From Rugosimonospora africana (GTDB lineage: Bacteria; Actinomycetota; Actinomycetes; Mycobacteriales; Micromonosporaceae), in NCBI RefSeq assembly GCF_016862975.1, contig NZ_BONZ01000009.1:62001-126000 (forward strand): a DNA stretch of 64,000 bases. The letters run 5' to 3'. Positions within the stretch are counted from its first letter, which is position 1; every line of letters begins with the position of its first letter. Both the position numbers and the translations under genes were made by a program. A model generated the notes under the pieces. The model saw only the letters and a program-made list of their open reading frames with translations, was not told the DNA's origin and made no database searches. Shown here piece by piece: positions 33,205 through 40,766 of this stretch.

Positions 33205-34545
33205 TCAGCGATCGATGAGGTTCAGCTGCTGGGCGAGGTAGATGACCGACAGTGCGGAGAGAACCACGGCGATGGCCCACCCGGCGACCAGCAGCGGACG
33301 GCGGGTACGCACACCGTCCAGCAGCCGGGTGTTCCCGGCCGCCAGTACCAGCATGACCAGGCCGACCGGGGTGGCGATGCCGGCCACGATGCTCGCCCCG
33401 AACAGCAGCCGGATCGGGTCGACCCCGGCCATGCTCAGTCCGACGCCGGCCGCCATCAGGCCGGCCAGCGCCAGGTAGAACCTCCGTGCCTCGCGCGGCT
33501 TGCGGGACAGCCCGCGCGGCCAGTCGAAGACCGCCGCCATGGCCAGGGCGCCGGTGGCTGTGATGACCGGCACAGCGACCACCGCGGAGGCGAACAGCCC
33601 GATCGCGAACAGCTCGCTGGCGAATTGCCCGGCCACCGGGCGCAGCGCCGCCGCTGCCGCCTCGGGCGAGTCCGCGTGCCGGTGGTGGACGCCCAGGGTG
33701 GCACCGCTGGCGACCAGGATGGACCAGAACACCGCGATGGCCAGCACGGTGCCGGAGACCGCGTCGAGTTGGCGCAGCCGCAGCCAGCCCCGGGCGGCTG
33801 GCTGCTCGACCTGCTGCACGGTCTGCCACATGTAGGTGTAGGCGGTCACCGTGGTACCCAGCAGAGCCAGGGCGCCTTCGATGTAGTCGTGGGTGAGGCG
33901 CAGTCGGGGTACGAAGCTCCCGTGCGCCACCTGTACCCAGTCGGGGTGGGCCAGGATCGCGGCCACCGCGTACGCGAGCAGGCACAGCAGCACGTATTTG
34001 AGCACCCGGTCGAGTTCGTCGTACCCGCCGGCGAACATGAGCCCGAGCAGCACCACGGCAAGCGGTGCCGCGAACCATCGCCAGCCGACGCCGGTGAGCA
34101 GTTCAAGAGCGGCGGCGCCGCCCTCCAGGTCGGCCGCGATGGTCACCACGTTGACCGCGAGGATCGAGGCGAGCAGCACGGCCGCCGGCACCCGCCCGTA
34201 ACCTTCGACCACCAGTTGCTGAAGGTCGCGACGGCTCAGGAAACCCACCCGGGTGGCCAGCGTCTGCACCACGGCGAGTACCGGGAAGGTCAGCAGCGTC
34301 AGCCAGGCCAGCCCGTACCGGGTGGTGGCGCCGACCACCACGAGTGTGGCCACGGTCGTCGGGTCGGTGGCGGCGGCACCGGCGACCAGGCCGGGTCCGA
34401 CCACGCGGAAGACGTCCCGCTTGGTCGGCTCCCCGTGGTGCTCCAGGACCTCGGCCGAGCCGCTGTACCCGGCGCAGCCGCTGTCGCGGTTCGCGACCGG
34501 AACCGGGTCCTCGTCCGGAGGTGGGTTCCGGTCCGAAACCGACAC
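33205..34545 (-). CDS. NRAMP-related divalent metal transporter family protein with altered metal-site motifs
   Basis: A 446-residue membrane protein with about 11 helices. The family is shown by the helix-1 segment GPGLVAGAAATDPTTVATLVV, helix-3 GFLSRRDLQQLVVEGYG and EGYG-AVLLAS context. In canonical Mn/Fe transporters helix 1 reads DPGN and helix 6 reads MPH; here helix 1 is DPTT and helix 6 appears as LLGTTVTAYTYMWQ, without the metal-binding Met. It may therefore move another ion (such as Mg, as in NRAMP-related magnesium transporters) or have lost metal transport. The GTG at 34545 is taken from the open frame. It is followed on the minus strand by beta-mannosidase, but 150 bases apart and unrelated. 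Confidence 0.8.
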   Translation of the reverse strand: MSVSDRNPPPDEDPVPVANRDSGCAGYSGSAEVLEHHGEPTKRDVFRVVGPGLVAGAAATDPTTVATLVVVGATTRYGLAWLTLLTFPVLAVVQTLATRVGFLSRRDLQQLVVEGYGRVPAAVLLASILAVNVVTIAADLEGGAAALELLTGVGWRWFAAPLAVVLLGLMFAGGYDELDRVLKYVLLCLLAYAVAAILAHPDWVQVAHGSFVPRLRLTHDYIEGALALLGTTVTAYTYMWQTVQQVEQPAARGWLRLRQLDAVSGTVLAIAVFWSILVASGATLGVHHRHADSPEAAAAALRPVAGQFASELFAIGLFASAVVAVPVITATGALAMAAVFDWPRGLSRKPREARRFYLALAGLMAAGVGLSMAGVDPIRLLFGASIVAGIATPVGLVMLVLAAGNTRLLDGVRTRRPLLVAGWAIAVVLSALSVIYLAQQLNLIDR

Positions 34546-34683
34546 GCGGTACCCCCGTCCGGTACGTCGGCGCTTCCCCGTGCTTACCGCGAGGACCCGC
34601 CGGCAAACCGCCGTACCGGCGAGGCGCCGCCCGTTCGTGGTCGCGTCGCCGCGGATCCCGGCCGCGTCCGTCGCCGGCCGCGC

Positions 34684-36840
34684 TCAGGGCACGTGCAGCG
34701 GGACACTGGTGACCACGACGCCGGGCAGGTCGCGCAGGGCCCGTCGCAACCGGGGCGGCAACTGGCCGTGCAGCACCCGTTCCCACCACCGCGACACCAC
34801 GATCTCGGGCAGCACCACGGTGAGCGTGATGTCCGGCCGTACCAGGTGCAGCGCCTCCAGATAGCCGGTCAGCACCGGTACCACCGCCCGGTACGGCGAA
34901 ACGATGATCTCCAGTCGTACGTGGTCGCCCCAGCTCTCCCACTGCTGCCGGAACCGCTCGTCCTCCTCGTCGTCCGGGCTGACGTGCACGGCGAGCACCG
35001 GCTGGCCGAGCGAGGCGGCGTACGCCAGGGCGTGCAGCGACGGCAGGTCCAGCCGGGCCACCGGTACCACGGACAGGTGGCGCAACTCCTGCGGACGCTC
35101 GGCGCCCTCTGGGACGGCACGGGCGGCGGTGGCCGCTCCGACCGCGTCATAGTGCCTCCGGATGAGCACCGCCAGCAGGATCAGCAGCGGTACGGCGGCC
35201 ACCACCACCCAGGCGCCCTCCGCGAACTTCGCGATGGCCGCGGTCACCAGCACCACCGCGGAGAGCACCGCACCGAGCGCGTTGATCACCAGGCTCTTGC
35301 GCCAGTGCGGACCGCGCACCCGGGTCCAGTGCCGGACCATGCCGGCCTGGGACAGCGTGAAGGCCAGGAAGACGCCGACCGCGTAGAGCGGGATGAGCGA
35401 GTGGGTACGGCCGTGGAACGCGATGAACAGCACGGTCGCGGCGACGGACAGGGTCAGGATGCCGTTGCTGAACACCAGGCGGTCGCCCATCCGCAGGAAC
35501 GGCCGGGGCGCGAAGCCGTCGCGGGCCATGAAGAACAGCAGCCGGGGAAAGTCCTGGAACGCCGTGTTCGCGGCCAGCAGCAGGATCAGCGCGGTGGTCG
35601 CCTGCAGGTACGCGTACAGCGGCCCGGCCGGCAAGGTACGGCGGCCGAGTTGCGACAGCACGGTCTGGTTCGGCCGGGGTACCACGCCCTGCAGGTGGAT
35701 CAGCACCATCAGCCCGGCGAACATCACCACCAGCAACGAGATCATCCAGGTCAGCGTGGTGCGGGCGTTGCGCCACTCCGGCGGCTTGAACACGGGCACC
35801 GCGTTGGACACCGCCTCGATCCCGGTCATCGAGGTGGCCCCGGAGGCGAAGGCGCGCAGCACCAGCATCACGCCCAGCGCCTGGGTCACCGCCACTTTCG
35901 GCGCCGGTACCGGGGCGAAGCCGCGCCGGGCGGCCTGCACCGCGCCGAACCCGAGCAGCAGCGCGATGCCGAGGACGAACGCGTACGTCGGCGCCGCGAA
36001 CGCCCGGCCCGCCGAACGCACCCCGCGCAGGTTGCCGCCGAGCAGCACCGCGATCACCACGATGCCCATCGGTACCGCGAACGGAGCCAGGCCGGGCAGC
36101 GCCGAGCTGATGGCGTCCACGCCGGCTGCCACCGACACCGAGACGGTGAGGATGTAGTCCATCATGAGCCCGGCCGCCGCGGCCAGGCCGAGCCGGTGAC
36201 CGAGGTTGTCGCTGGCCACGATGTACGAGCCGGCGCCGTGCGGGTACGCGCGGACAGTCTGCCGGTACGACACGCCCACCGTGACCATCAGGACGACGAT
36301 CGCCGCCGCGATCGGCAGGGACAGGCCCAGCGCCGCGCTCCCGGCGAGCACCAGCACGTTCAGCATGGCCTCGGGCCCGTACGCCACCGAGGAGAGCAGG
36401 TCGGAGGAGAGCACCGGCAGCCCGACCAGCTTGCGCATGCGCTCCTGCACCACCGCCGCGCTGCCCAGCGGCGGCCCGAGCAGTACCCGCCGGATCCTTG
36501 ACTGGGTCCGCAGGCGCGGCGGGGCCGGTGGCTCGCGCGCGGTGGCCACCAGTTCGTCCGGCGCCTCGGCCCGAAACATCTCCACCGGCGCGAACCGGCT
36601 GAACCGGCTCGGCTGCGGGGTGACCCGTTGGCGGCCCAGTTCGGGGTCCAGCGGCAGCCCGCCCTCCCGGGGTACCCGCGCCCGGTGCGCCTGCGCCCAC
36701 TGCCGGCCGACCTCGGCCAGAACCTCCAGTTCATGCTCGGTCAGCGGAGGGAGGCACGCGGACGGGCTGAACGTGACCACCGGCGGGGGCTCCGGCGGCT
36801 CGCCCGGCTTCTCGTCCGGCGGCCCCCTCCGTTCGCCCAT
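34684..36840 (-). CDS. APC-superfamily permease, KimA/YdaO-like potassium transporter candidate
   Basis: A 718-residue protein. The N-terminal 140 residues are cytoplasmic and Pro/Arg-rich. The APC membrane core follows with about 12 helices: VLSSDLLSSVAYGPEAML, VSYRQTVRAYPHGAGSYIVASDNLG, and ASGATSMTGIEAVSNAVPVFKPPEW. The C-terminal cytoplasmic domain (from about residue 560) resembles a universal-stress-type fold (HALAYAASLGQPVLAVHVSPDDEE). This architecture fits the c-di-AMP-controlled potassium importer KimA. The ATG at 36840 is preceded by GAGGAA at 8 bases; the frame is open to 36987. I see no c-di-AMP riboswitch upstream. It is divergent from ychF. Confidence 0.8.
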   Translation of the reverse strand: MGERRGPPDEKPGEPPEPPPVVTFSPSACLPPLTEHELEVLAEVGRQWAQAHRARVPREGGLPLDPELGRQRVTPQPSRFSRFAPVEMFRAEAPDELVATAREPPAPPRLRTQSRIRRVLLGPPLGSAAVVQERMRKLVGLPVLSSDLLSSVAYGPEAMLNVLVLAGSAALGLSLPIAAAIVVLMVTVGVSYRQTVRAYPHGAGSYIVASDNLGHRLGLAAAAGLMMDYILTVSVSVAAGVDAISSALPGLAPFAVPMGIVVIAVLLGGNLRGVRSAGRAFAAPTYAFVLGIALLLGFGAVQAARRGFAPVPAPKVAVTQALGVMLVLRAFASGATSMTGIEAVSNAVPVFKPPEWRNARTTLTWMISLLVVMFAGLMVLIHLQGVVPRPNQTVLSQLGRRTLPAGPLYAYLQATTALILLLAANTAFQDFPRLLFFMARDGFAPRPFLRMGDRLVFSNGILTLSVAATVLFIAFHGRTHSLIPLYAVGVFLAFTLSQAGMVRHWTRVRGPHWRKSLVINALGAVLSAVVLVTAAIAKFAEGAWVVVAAVPLLILLAVLIRRHYDAVGAATAARAVPEGAERPQELRHLSVVPVARLDLPSLHALAYAASLGQPVLAVHVSPDDEEDERFRQQWESWGDHVRLEIIVSPYRAVVPVLTGYLEALHLVRPDITLTVVLPEIVVSRWWERVLHGQLPPRLRRALRDLPGVVVTSVPLHVP

Positions 36841-36993
36841 CGGTACCGTTCCTCGCCTGTCCGCCGGCAGCCCGTCTTCGGGTTCCTGGGCGGTACCCGG
36901 ATTCTCCGGTCGAAGGCCCGCCGGAAACCCGTTTCCGTCGCCCGGGTGATAGCCGGTGGCCGTGCGGCGCGCTGCGACCGCGTTCACGTTCAG

Positions 36994-36999
36994 TAAGCT
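36994..36999 (+). promoter_or_regulatory. -10 box of ychF, leaderless start
   Basis: TAAGCT lies 8 bases before the GTG at 37008; no ribosome binding site is present. Confidence 0.4.
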
Positions 37000-37007
37000 C
37001 CTACGAC

Positions 37008-38093
37008 GTGAGCCTTACCATCGGCATCGTCGGCCTGCCCAACGTCGGCAAGAGCACCCTGTTCAATGCCTTGACCAAGAACGACGTGCTCGCCGCGAAC
37101 TACCCGTTCGCGACGATCGAGCCCAATGTGGGCGTCGTCGGGCTGCCCGACAGCCGGCTGACCGCACTCGCCGAGATGTTCGACTCCGCGAAGATCGTGC
37201 CGGCACCGGTCAGCTTCGTGGACATCGCCGGCCTGGTCCGCGGCGCGTCGAAGGGGCAGGGGCGGGGCAACGCGTTCCTCGCGAACATTCGTGAGGCAAC
37301 CGCGATCTGCCAGGTGGTACGCGCGTTCTCGGACCCGAACGTGGTGCACGTCGACGGCAAGATCTCACCGGCCGACGACATCGAGACGATCAACAGCGAG
37401 CTGATCCTCGCCGACCTGCAGACCATCGAGCGCGCGCTGCCCAGGCTCGAGAAGGAGGCCAAGGTCCGCAAGGACCGGACGGGGATCGCGGCCGCCGCGT
37501 CGGCCGCCGCGGCGCTGCTCAACGAGGGCGTCACGCTGTCCGCCGGGGCGGCCAAGGCGGGCATCGACACCGAGGCACTGCGCGAGCTGCACCTGTTGAC
37601 CGGCAAACCGTTCCTGTACGTCTTCAACGTCGACGAGGCCGAGCTGGGCAACGAGGACTTCCTGGCCGAGCTGCGCGCCCTGGTCGCGCCGGCCGAGGCC
37701 GTGTTCATGGACGCGAAGATCGAGTCGGAGCTGATCGAGTTGCCCGAGGACGAGGCGCGCGAGTTGCTCGCCTCGATCGGCCAGCCGGAACCCGGGCTCG
37801 ACCAGCTGATCCGGGTCGGTTTCCGCACGCTCGGGCTGCAGACGTACCTGACGGCGGGGCCGAAGGAGTCGCGGGCCTGGACGGTCGCGGTGGGCGCGAC
37901 GGCACCGGAGGCGGCCGGCGTCATTCACACGGACTTCCAGCGCGGTTTCATCAAGGCGGAAATCGTCTCCTACGACGACCTCATGGAGGCGGGCTCGATG
38001 GCGGCGGCGAAGGCGGCCGGCAAGGTCCGCATCGAGGGCAAGGACTACGTGATGCAGGACGGCGATGTCGTGGAGTTCCGCTTTAACGTGTAG
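37008..38093 (+). CDS. ychF: Obg-family ATPase YchF
   Basis: A 361-residue translation-associated P-loop NTPase that prefers ATP to GTP. G1 is GLPNVGKSTLFNALTK (about residues 8-23), G3 is FVDIAGLVRGASKGQGRGNAFL, and the usual guanine-specificity motif NKxD is replaced by NVDE (YVFNVDEAEL), as in all YchF proteins. A coiled-coil insertion separates it, and the C-terminal TGS-like domain ends in KDYVMQDGDVVEFRFNV. The length is normal. A higA-type antitoxin gene begins two bases after its stop codon and must share the transcript. Confidence 0.97.
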   Translation: MSLTIGIVGLPNVGKSTLFNALTKNDVLAANYPFATIEPNVGVVGLPDSRLTALAEMFDSAKIVPAPVSFVDIAGLVRGASKGQGRGNAFLANIREATAICQVVRAFSDPNVVHVDGKISPADDIETINSELILADLQTIERALPRLEKEAKVRKDRTGIAAAASAAAALLNEGVTLSAGAAKAGIDTEALRELHLLTGKPFLYVFNVDEAELGNEDFLAELRALVAPAEAVFMDAKIESELIELPEDEARELLASIGQPEPGLDQLIRVGFRTLGLQTYLTAGPKESRAWTVAVGATAPEAAGVIHTDFQRGFIKAEIVSYDDLMEAGSMAAAKAAGKVRIEGKDYVMQDGDVVEFRFNV

Positions 38094-38095
38094 CG

Positions 38096-38410
38096 ATGTC
38101 GAAGTTGTCGACTACCACTGACAAGTTGGACCCCGTGCACCCTGGCGAAGTTCTGATGGAGGACTTCATCAAGGGATTCGAGATCACCCAGAACAGGCTT
38201 GCGGTCGCCATCGGCGTGCCGCCGCGCCGGATCAACGAGATCGTGCACGGCAAGCGCTCGATCACAGCTGACACGGCTCTGCGTCTGAGCAGGTACTTCG
38301 GCACCTCTGCCCAGTTCTGGCTCAACCTGCAGGATCAGTACAACCTGGACATCGAAGAGGACCAGATCCACGCGGAACTCGACGCCATCCAGCCGCTCAA
38401 GATCGCTTGA
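38096..38410 (+). CDS. higA: Orphan HigA-type antitoxin, XRE-family regulator
   Basis: A 104-residue helix-turn-helix protein of the HigA/VapI group. It begins MSKLSTTTDKLDPVHPGEVL, with the signature LDPVHPGEVLMEDFIKGFE, a helix-turn-helix at RLAVAIGVPPRRINEIVHGK (about residues 36-55) and the typical RLSRYFGTSAQFWLNLQDQYNL stretch. HigA neutralises the ribosome-dependent RNase HigB, normally encoded directly upstream. Here the upstream gene is ychF, 2 bases away, and no HigB-like frame is near, so this is an antitoxin without a partner. It could be a remnant or a regulator with a new target. Confidence 0.87.
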   Translation: MSKLSTTTDKLDPVHPGEVLMEDFIKGFEITQNRLAVAIGVPPRRINEIVHGKRSITADTALRLSRYFGTSAQFWLNLQDQYNLDIEEDQIHAELDAIQPLKIA

Positions 38411-38468
38411 GATGGGGAGAGGCCTCACGCGTAGCTTCTGTCGGAGCTGAGGCGCGACCGCCCGGGCG

Positions 38469-38798
38469 TCAGCGGGGCGCGCCGTCCGTCGAGGAGTCGG
38501 TCACGCTGCGGTAGGCATCCTCGATGCGCGCGGCCAGCGTCACCTCGCCCGCCGTCAGCGCGGCGCCGTCCACCGGACTCACCATGATCTGCGTGTACCC
38601 GTCGAGCCTGCGCACGCTCGGCCGCAGCTGCAACGCGTCGGACACTACCTTGATCCGTTCGGTCAGGGCCGCGTGCTGCGCGTCATCGATCCGCAGAGTA
38701 CGTTTGATCTCCCGGCCCTCCAGGGTCCAGCCGGCGAGCAGAGTCAGCGCATCATGGAGGTAGTCATGTCCGCTCGTTGACTTGCGTCGAGCACGCAT
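38469..38798 (-). CDS. Pterin carbinolamine dehydratase-like protein lacking the catalytic His motif
   Basis: A 109-residue protein. The pattern of hydrophobic and Gly/Trp positions (LLAGWTLEGREIKRTLRIDD; GAALTAGEVTLAARIEDAYR) follows the PCD fold seen in the true enzyme at 46912, where GLPGWSGDTDEISRTI and GGVTEQDLALAARINELA take these places. The catalytic HHPD motif is absent: the corresponding stretch reads LQLRPSVRRLDGYTQIMV. It may have become a structural or regulatory protein. The assignment is by eye. The ATG at 38798 has GGGAGGA 6 bases upstream. The gene stands alone between higA and the Nudix gene. Confidence 0.55.
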   Translation of the reverse strand: MRARRKSTSGHDYLHDALTLLAGWTLEGREIKRTLRIDDAQHAALTERIKVVSDALQLRPSVRRLDGYTQIMVSPVDGAALTAGEVTLAARIEDAYRSVTDSSTDGAPR

Positions 38799-38978
38799 GG
38801 CCGTCCTCCCAGGCGTCGTTGCCGGCTCGTAGCCATTTCGTGGCCGTACCGTTGCTGTTGATGTCCCTAGTGTTCCTGGGCCGGCACGCTGTGTCCACGC
38901 TCACAATTCAGTCGTCTGGTGAGCTTCGGTACACCGCAGGACACCTAATCCTTCTTTTGTCTGGCAGGCTGATGCGTC

Positions 38979-39386
38979 GTGCAGACCGAACGGCCCATAC
39001 CACGGATCATTGTCGGAGCCGCCATTATCGAGGCCGGCCGGGTGCTCGCGTGCGCCCGAGCCGCACCGCCCGAGGTCGCGGGCCGGTGGGAGTTCCCAGG
39101 CGGCAAGGTCGAAGAGGGCGAGAGCGAGCCGGAAGCGCTGGTCCGCGAGTGCGAAGAAGAGCTCGGGGTCAAGGTTGAGGTCGGCGACCGGGTGGGCGGC
39201 GACATCCCGATGAGCCACGGCCGTTCCGTACTGCGCGTGTACGTGTCCCGGCTGCTCGACGGCCAGACCCCGCAGCGCCTGGAGCACGCCGAGCTGCGTT
39301 GGCTGGGCCGTGACGAACTGTTCAGCGTCGACTGGCTGCCCGCCGACGCGCCGATCGTGGCCGAGTTGCCACCGCTGCTCGACTGA
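38979..39386 (+). CDS. MutT-type Nudix hydrolase, (deoxy)nucleoside triphosphate pyrophosphohydrolase
   Basis: A 135-residue enzyme whose likely role is to remove oxidised nucleotides such as 8-oxo-dGTP. The Nudix box is complete: GGKVEEGESEPEALVRECEEELG at about residues 41-63, with the REXXEE core. The surrounding AAPPEVAGRWEFPGGKVEEG is the MutT/YtkD subgroup form. The GTG at 38979 begins MQTERPIPRIIVGAAI; a TGGCAGGCT promoter-like stretch lies 8 bases before it, without a ribosome binding site. It is a monocistronic gene. Confidence 0.9.
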   Translation: MQTERPIPRIIVGAAIIEAGRVLACARAAPPEVAGRWEFPGGKVEEGESEPEALVRECEEELGVKVEVGDRVGGDIPMSHGRSVLRVYVSRLLDGQTPQRLEHAELRWLGRDELFSVDWLPADAPIVAELPPLLD

Positions 39387-39484
39387 CAGTGCTGCTCGAC
39401 CGACCACGTCGGCACTCCGACACGCCCACCGGCGAAGTTCATGATCGTCGAGAATCTCGTCGCGGGGTGCGCGACGATCGAAGG

Positions 39485-39997
39485 GTGGATCTGACTTACT
39501 CCGAGGTCGGAGCGACCCGTGGTGGCACGTTCCCGCCCGGCTACCGGCAGGTCCGGGGTCGGGCGCGGATCGGTCGCGGCGAGCAGGTGTTCGCCGCCGC
39601 TGTACACGCTCTGGGCTCGTTCGACATGCAGCGGGGCGCGGGACTCAAGGTGCGCACGAACGTCGCCATGGCCGCCGACGGGGCGGAGGTCGCCTTCGGC
39701 TTCGGTACCGGGCCGGTGCGGCTGTGGGCGCCGGTACGGGTGGTGTGGCTCGTGAACGAGCCGCTGCGGTACGGGTACGGCTACGGCACCCTACCGGGGC
39801 ATCCGGAGACGGGCGAGGAGGCTTTCCTGGTGTCCCTGGCTCCGGACGAGACCGTCTGGTTCGAGGTGCGGGCGTTCAGCCGGCCGGGGCGCTGGTTCGT
39901 CCGTGCGGCCGCGCCGCTGGCCGGTCTCGTGCAAGACCGGACCAACGACAAGTACCGCAAGGCGATCCACCGGCTGGCGAACGCCCGCACCACCTGA
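39485..39997 (+). CDS. DUF1990 family protein
   Basis: A 170-residue cytosolic protein of the DUF1990 family, recognised by the N-terminal LTYSEVGATRG and by PPGYRQVRGRARIGRGEQVF, then VVWLVNEPLRYGYGYGTLPGHPETGEEAF with the family's Gly/His turn. The fold is of the START-like or lipocalin-like type; function unknown. The GTG at 39485 fits the start of homologues. It ends four bases before the convergent sdhB gene, with no room for a terminator between them. Confidence 0.85.
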   Translation: MDLTYSEVGATRGGTFPPGYRQVRGRARIGRGEQVFAAAVHALGSFDMQRGAGLKVRTNVAMAADGAEVAFGFGTGPVRLWAPVRVVWLVNEPLRYGYGYGTLPGHPETGEEAFLVSLAPDETVWFEVRAFSRPGRWFVRAAAPLAGLVQDRTNDKYRKAIHRLANARTT

Positions 39998-40001
39998 TTC
40001 G

Positions 40002-40766
40002 CTAAGCCTCGATCTGGTCGCGCCGGAAGATCTTCCGGCCCAGCCAGACCAGCGGGTCGTACCGGTTGTCGACCGCGCGCTCCTTCATCGGGATGATCGC
40101 GTTGTCGGTGATCTTGATGTGCTCCGGGCAGACCTCGGTGCAGCACTTGGTGATGTTGCAGTATCCGATGCCCTGCTGCTCGACCGCGAAGTCCTTCCGG
40201 TCGTCCTTCGCGTCCAGCGGGTGCATGTCCAGCTCGGCGGCCCGGATGAAGAACCGCGGCCCGGAGAACGCCGGCTTGTTCTCCTCGTGGTCACGCACCA
40301 CGTGGCAGGTGTTCTGGCAGAGGAAGCACTCGATGCACTTGCGGAACTCCTGCGAGCGCTCCACGTCGACCTGCTGCATCCGGTACTCGCCGGGCTTGGT
40401 GTCCACCGGCGGAGCGAATGCCGGCATCTCGCGTGCCTTCTGGTAGTTGAAGGACACGTCGGTGACCAGGTCGCGGATGACCGGGAAGGTGCGCAGCGGG
40501 GTGACCGTGACAGTCTCGGCCTCCTCGAAGGTGGACATCCGGGTCATGCAGCCCAGGCGCGGCCGCCCGTTGATTTCCATCGAGCACGACCCGCACTTGC
40601 CCGCCTTGCAGTTCCAGCGCACCGCGAGGTCGGGCGCCTGCGTCGCCTGGAGGCGGTGGATGATGTCGAGTACGACCTCACCGTCGTTGACCTCGACCTG
40701 GAAGTCCTCCAGCGAGCCGCCGGTGTCGTCCCCGCGCCAGACCCGGAAATGCCTGTTCGCGCCCAT
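40002..40766 (-). CDS. sdhB: Succinate dehydrogenase iron-sulphur subunit
   Basis: A 254-residue electron-transfer subunit. The plant-ferredoxin-type domain has the [2Fe-2S] cysteines in WNCKAGKCGSCSM and GCMTRM. The C-terminal domain has FRKCIECFLCQNTCH and CCTEVCPEHIK for the [4Fe-4S] and [3Fe-4S] clusters. The start is the ATG at 40766, or the GTG at 40769, which overlaps the sdhA stop (GTGA). It is the last gene of the sdhCAB operon. Order and sequence resemble Sdh1 of mycobacteria (Rv0247c) more than the four-gene SdhCDAB type. Confidence 0.96.
   Translation of the reverse strand: MGANRHFRVWRGDDTGGSLEDFQVEVNDGEVVLDIIHRLQATQAPDLAVRWNCKAGKCGSCSMEINGRPRLGCMTRMSTFEEAETVTVTPLRTFPVIRDLVTDVSFNYQKAREMPAFAPPVDTKPGEYRMQQVDVERSQEFRKCIECFLCQNTCHVVRDHEENKPAFSGPRFFIRAAELDMHPLDAKDDRKDFAVEQQGIGYCNITKCCTEVCPEHIKITDNAIIPMKERAVDNRYDPLVWLGRKIFRRDQIEA

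Noticed and set aside
33625-36501. Open frame of about 950 codons antisense to the NRAMP-like and KimA-like genes
   Set aside because: Composition artefact, spanning two real membrane protein genes on the other strand.
37800-38600. HigB toxin partner for the HigA antitoxin
   Set aside because: No frame with HigB/RelE features on either strand; the sequence upstream is fully used by ychF.
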